Assembly (NCBI GenBank): GCA_964035795.1
Contig: OZ038320.1
Location: 11,258,118 to 11,322,117, forward strand
From: Pterobdella sp. o SKG-2022
Taxonomy: Eukaryota > Annelida > Clitellata > Hirudinida > Piscicolidae
DNA: 64,000 nt
Direction: 5' to 3'
The notes under the pieces are model-generated. The model had not been told where the DNA came from and did not search any database. It worked only from the letters and a program-made list of their open reading frames with translations. Below are positions 63,904-64,000 of this stretch, piece after piece. The translations under genes were made by a program, and so were the position numbers. Each line of letters begins with the position of its first letter. The first letter of the stretch is position 1.

Positions 63904-64000
63904 TAACAAAATTTTTTTTTGTTGATTATCAAGTTTAAATTCTTGATTCGACGATGGAACCTATAATGAGTAAAGATGGATAATTAAAATCATCTTAAAA

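Overview
This is eukaryotic, animal DNA. It is very A/T-rich by eye, with coding blocks bounded by GT..AG introns that often end in GTAAGT-type donors. It carries a neurexin-family gene and a many-fingered nuclear zinc-finger gene, and its proteins are rich in Asn, Ser, Thr and Gln tracts. An AT-rich invertebrate fits best. The sequence does not let me name the phylum. Two runs of exactly 200 N (16825-17024 and 44827-45026) are assembly gaps. All gene models were assembled by hand from splice sites and reading phase. In each of the four models the exon lengths sum to a whole number of codons, with one open frame from start to stop.

Layout. (1) 470-4372, plus strand: a four-exon gene for a 248-residue secreted protein with a furin-like site, four N-glycosylation sequons and one cysteine. 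I do not recognise it. (2) 5165-7914, minus strand, convergent with gene 1: a two-exon gene for a 702-residue single-pass membrane protein with a long Ser/Thr/Asn-rich tail. I do not recognise it either. (3) About 8-22.2 kb: no convincing gene, only weak exon-like pieces, one gap and a hairpin. (4) 22239-32140, minus strand: a 14-exon gene for a 2,611-residue nuclear protein with an N-terminal helical region resembling that of RLF/ZNF292/ZNF654, then nine C2H2 or C2HC fingers. Two mini upstream ORFs precede its start codon. (5) 34646-63903, plus strand, head-to-head with gene 4: a ten-exon neurexin-like gene.

The neurexin-like gene is the most interesting content. Its first coding exon is a signal peptide. 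That exon joins in phase to one EGF repeat, one complete LNS/laminin-G domain that aligns with LNS6 of neurexins, a long stalk with a cysteine pair, a transmembrane helix, a GSY juxtamembrane motif and a C-terminal EWYV PDZ ligand (EYYV in classical neurexins). The result is a 620-residue short neurexin (SP-EGF-LNS-TM), rather than the alpha form or the beta form, which lacks the EGF. Either the gene is a compact neurexin, or this is an internal-promoter isoform of a longer gene whose other exons lie outside the window.

The first intron of the neurexin-like gene (34716-49094) holds a degraded, antisense, clearly less AT-rich retroelement (about 37.1-39.7 kb) with reverse-transcriptase and C-terminal nuclease-like fragments. 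I see no tRNA, rRNA or CRISPR array. The genes do not form a pathway. The sequence supports one synaptic-type adhesion receptor, one chromatin or transcription factor, and two unrecognised secretory-pathway proteins.
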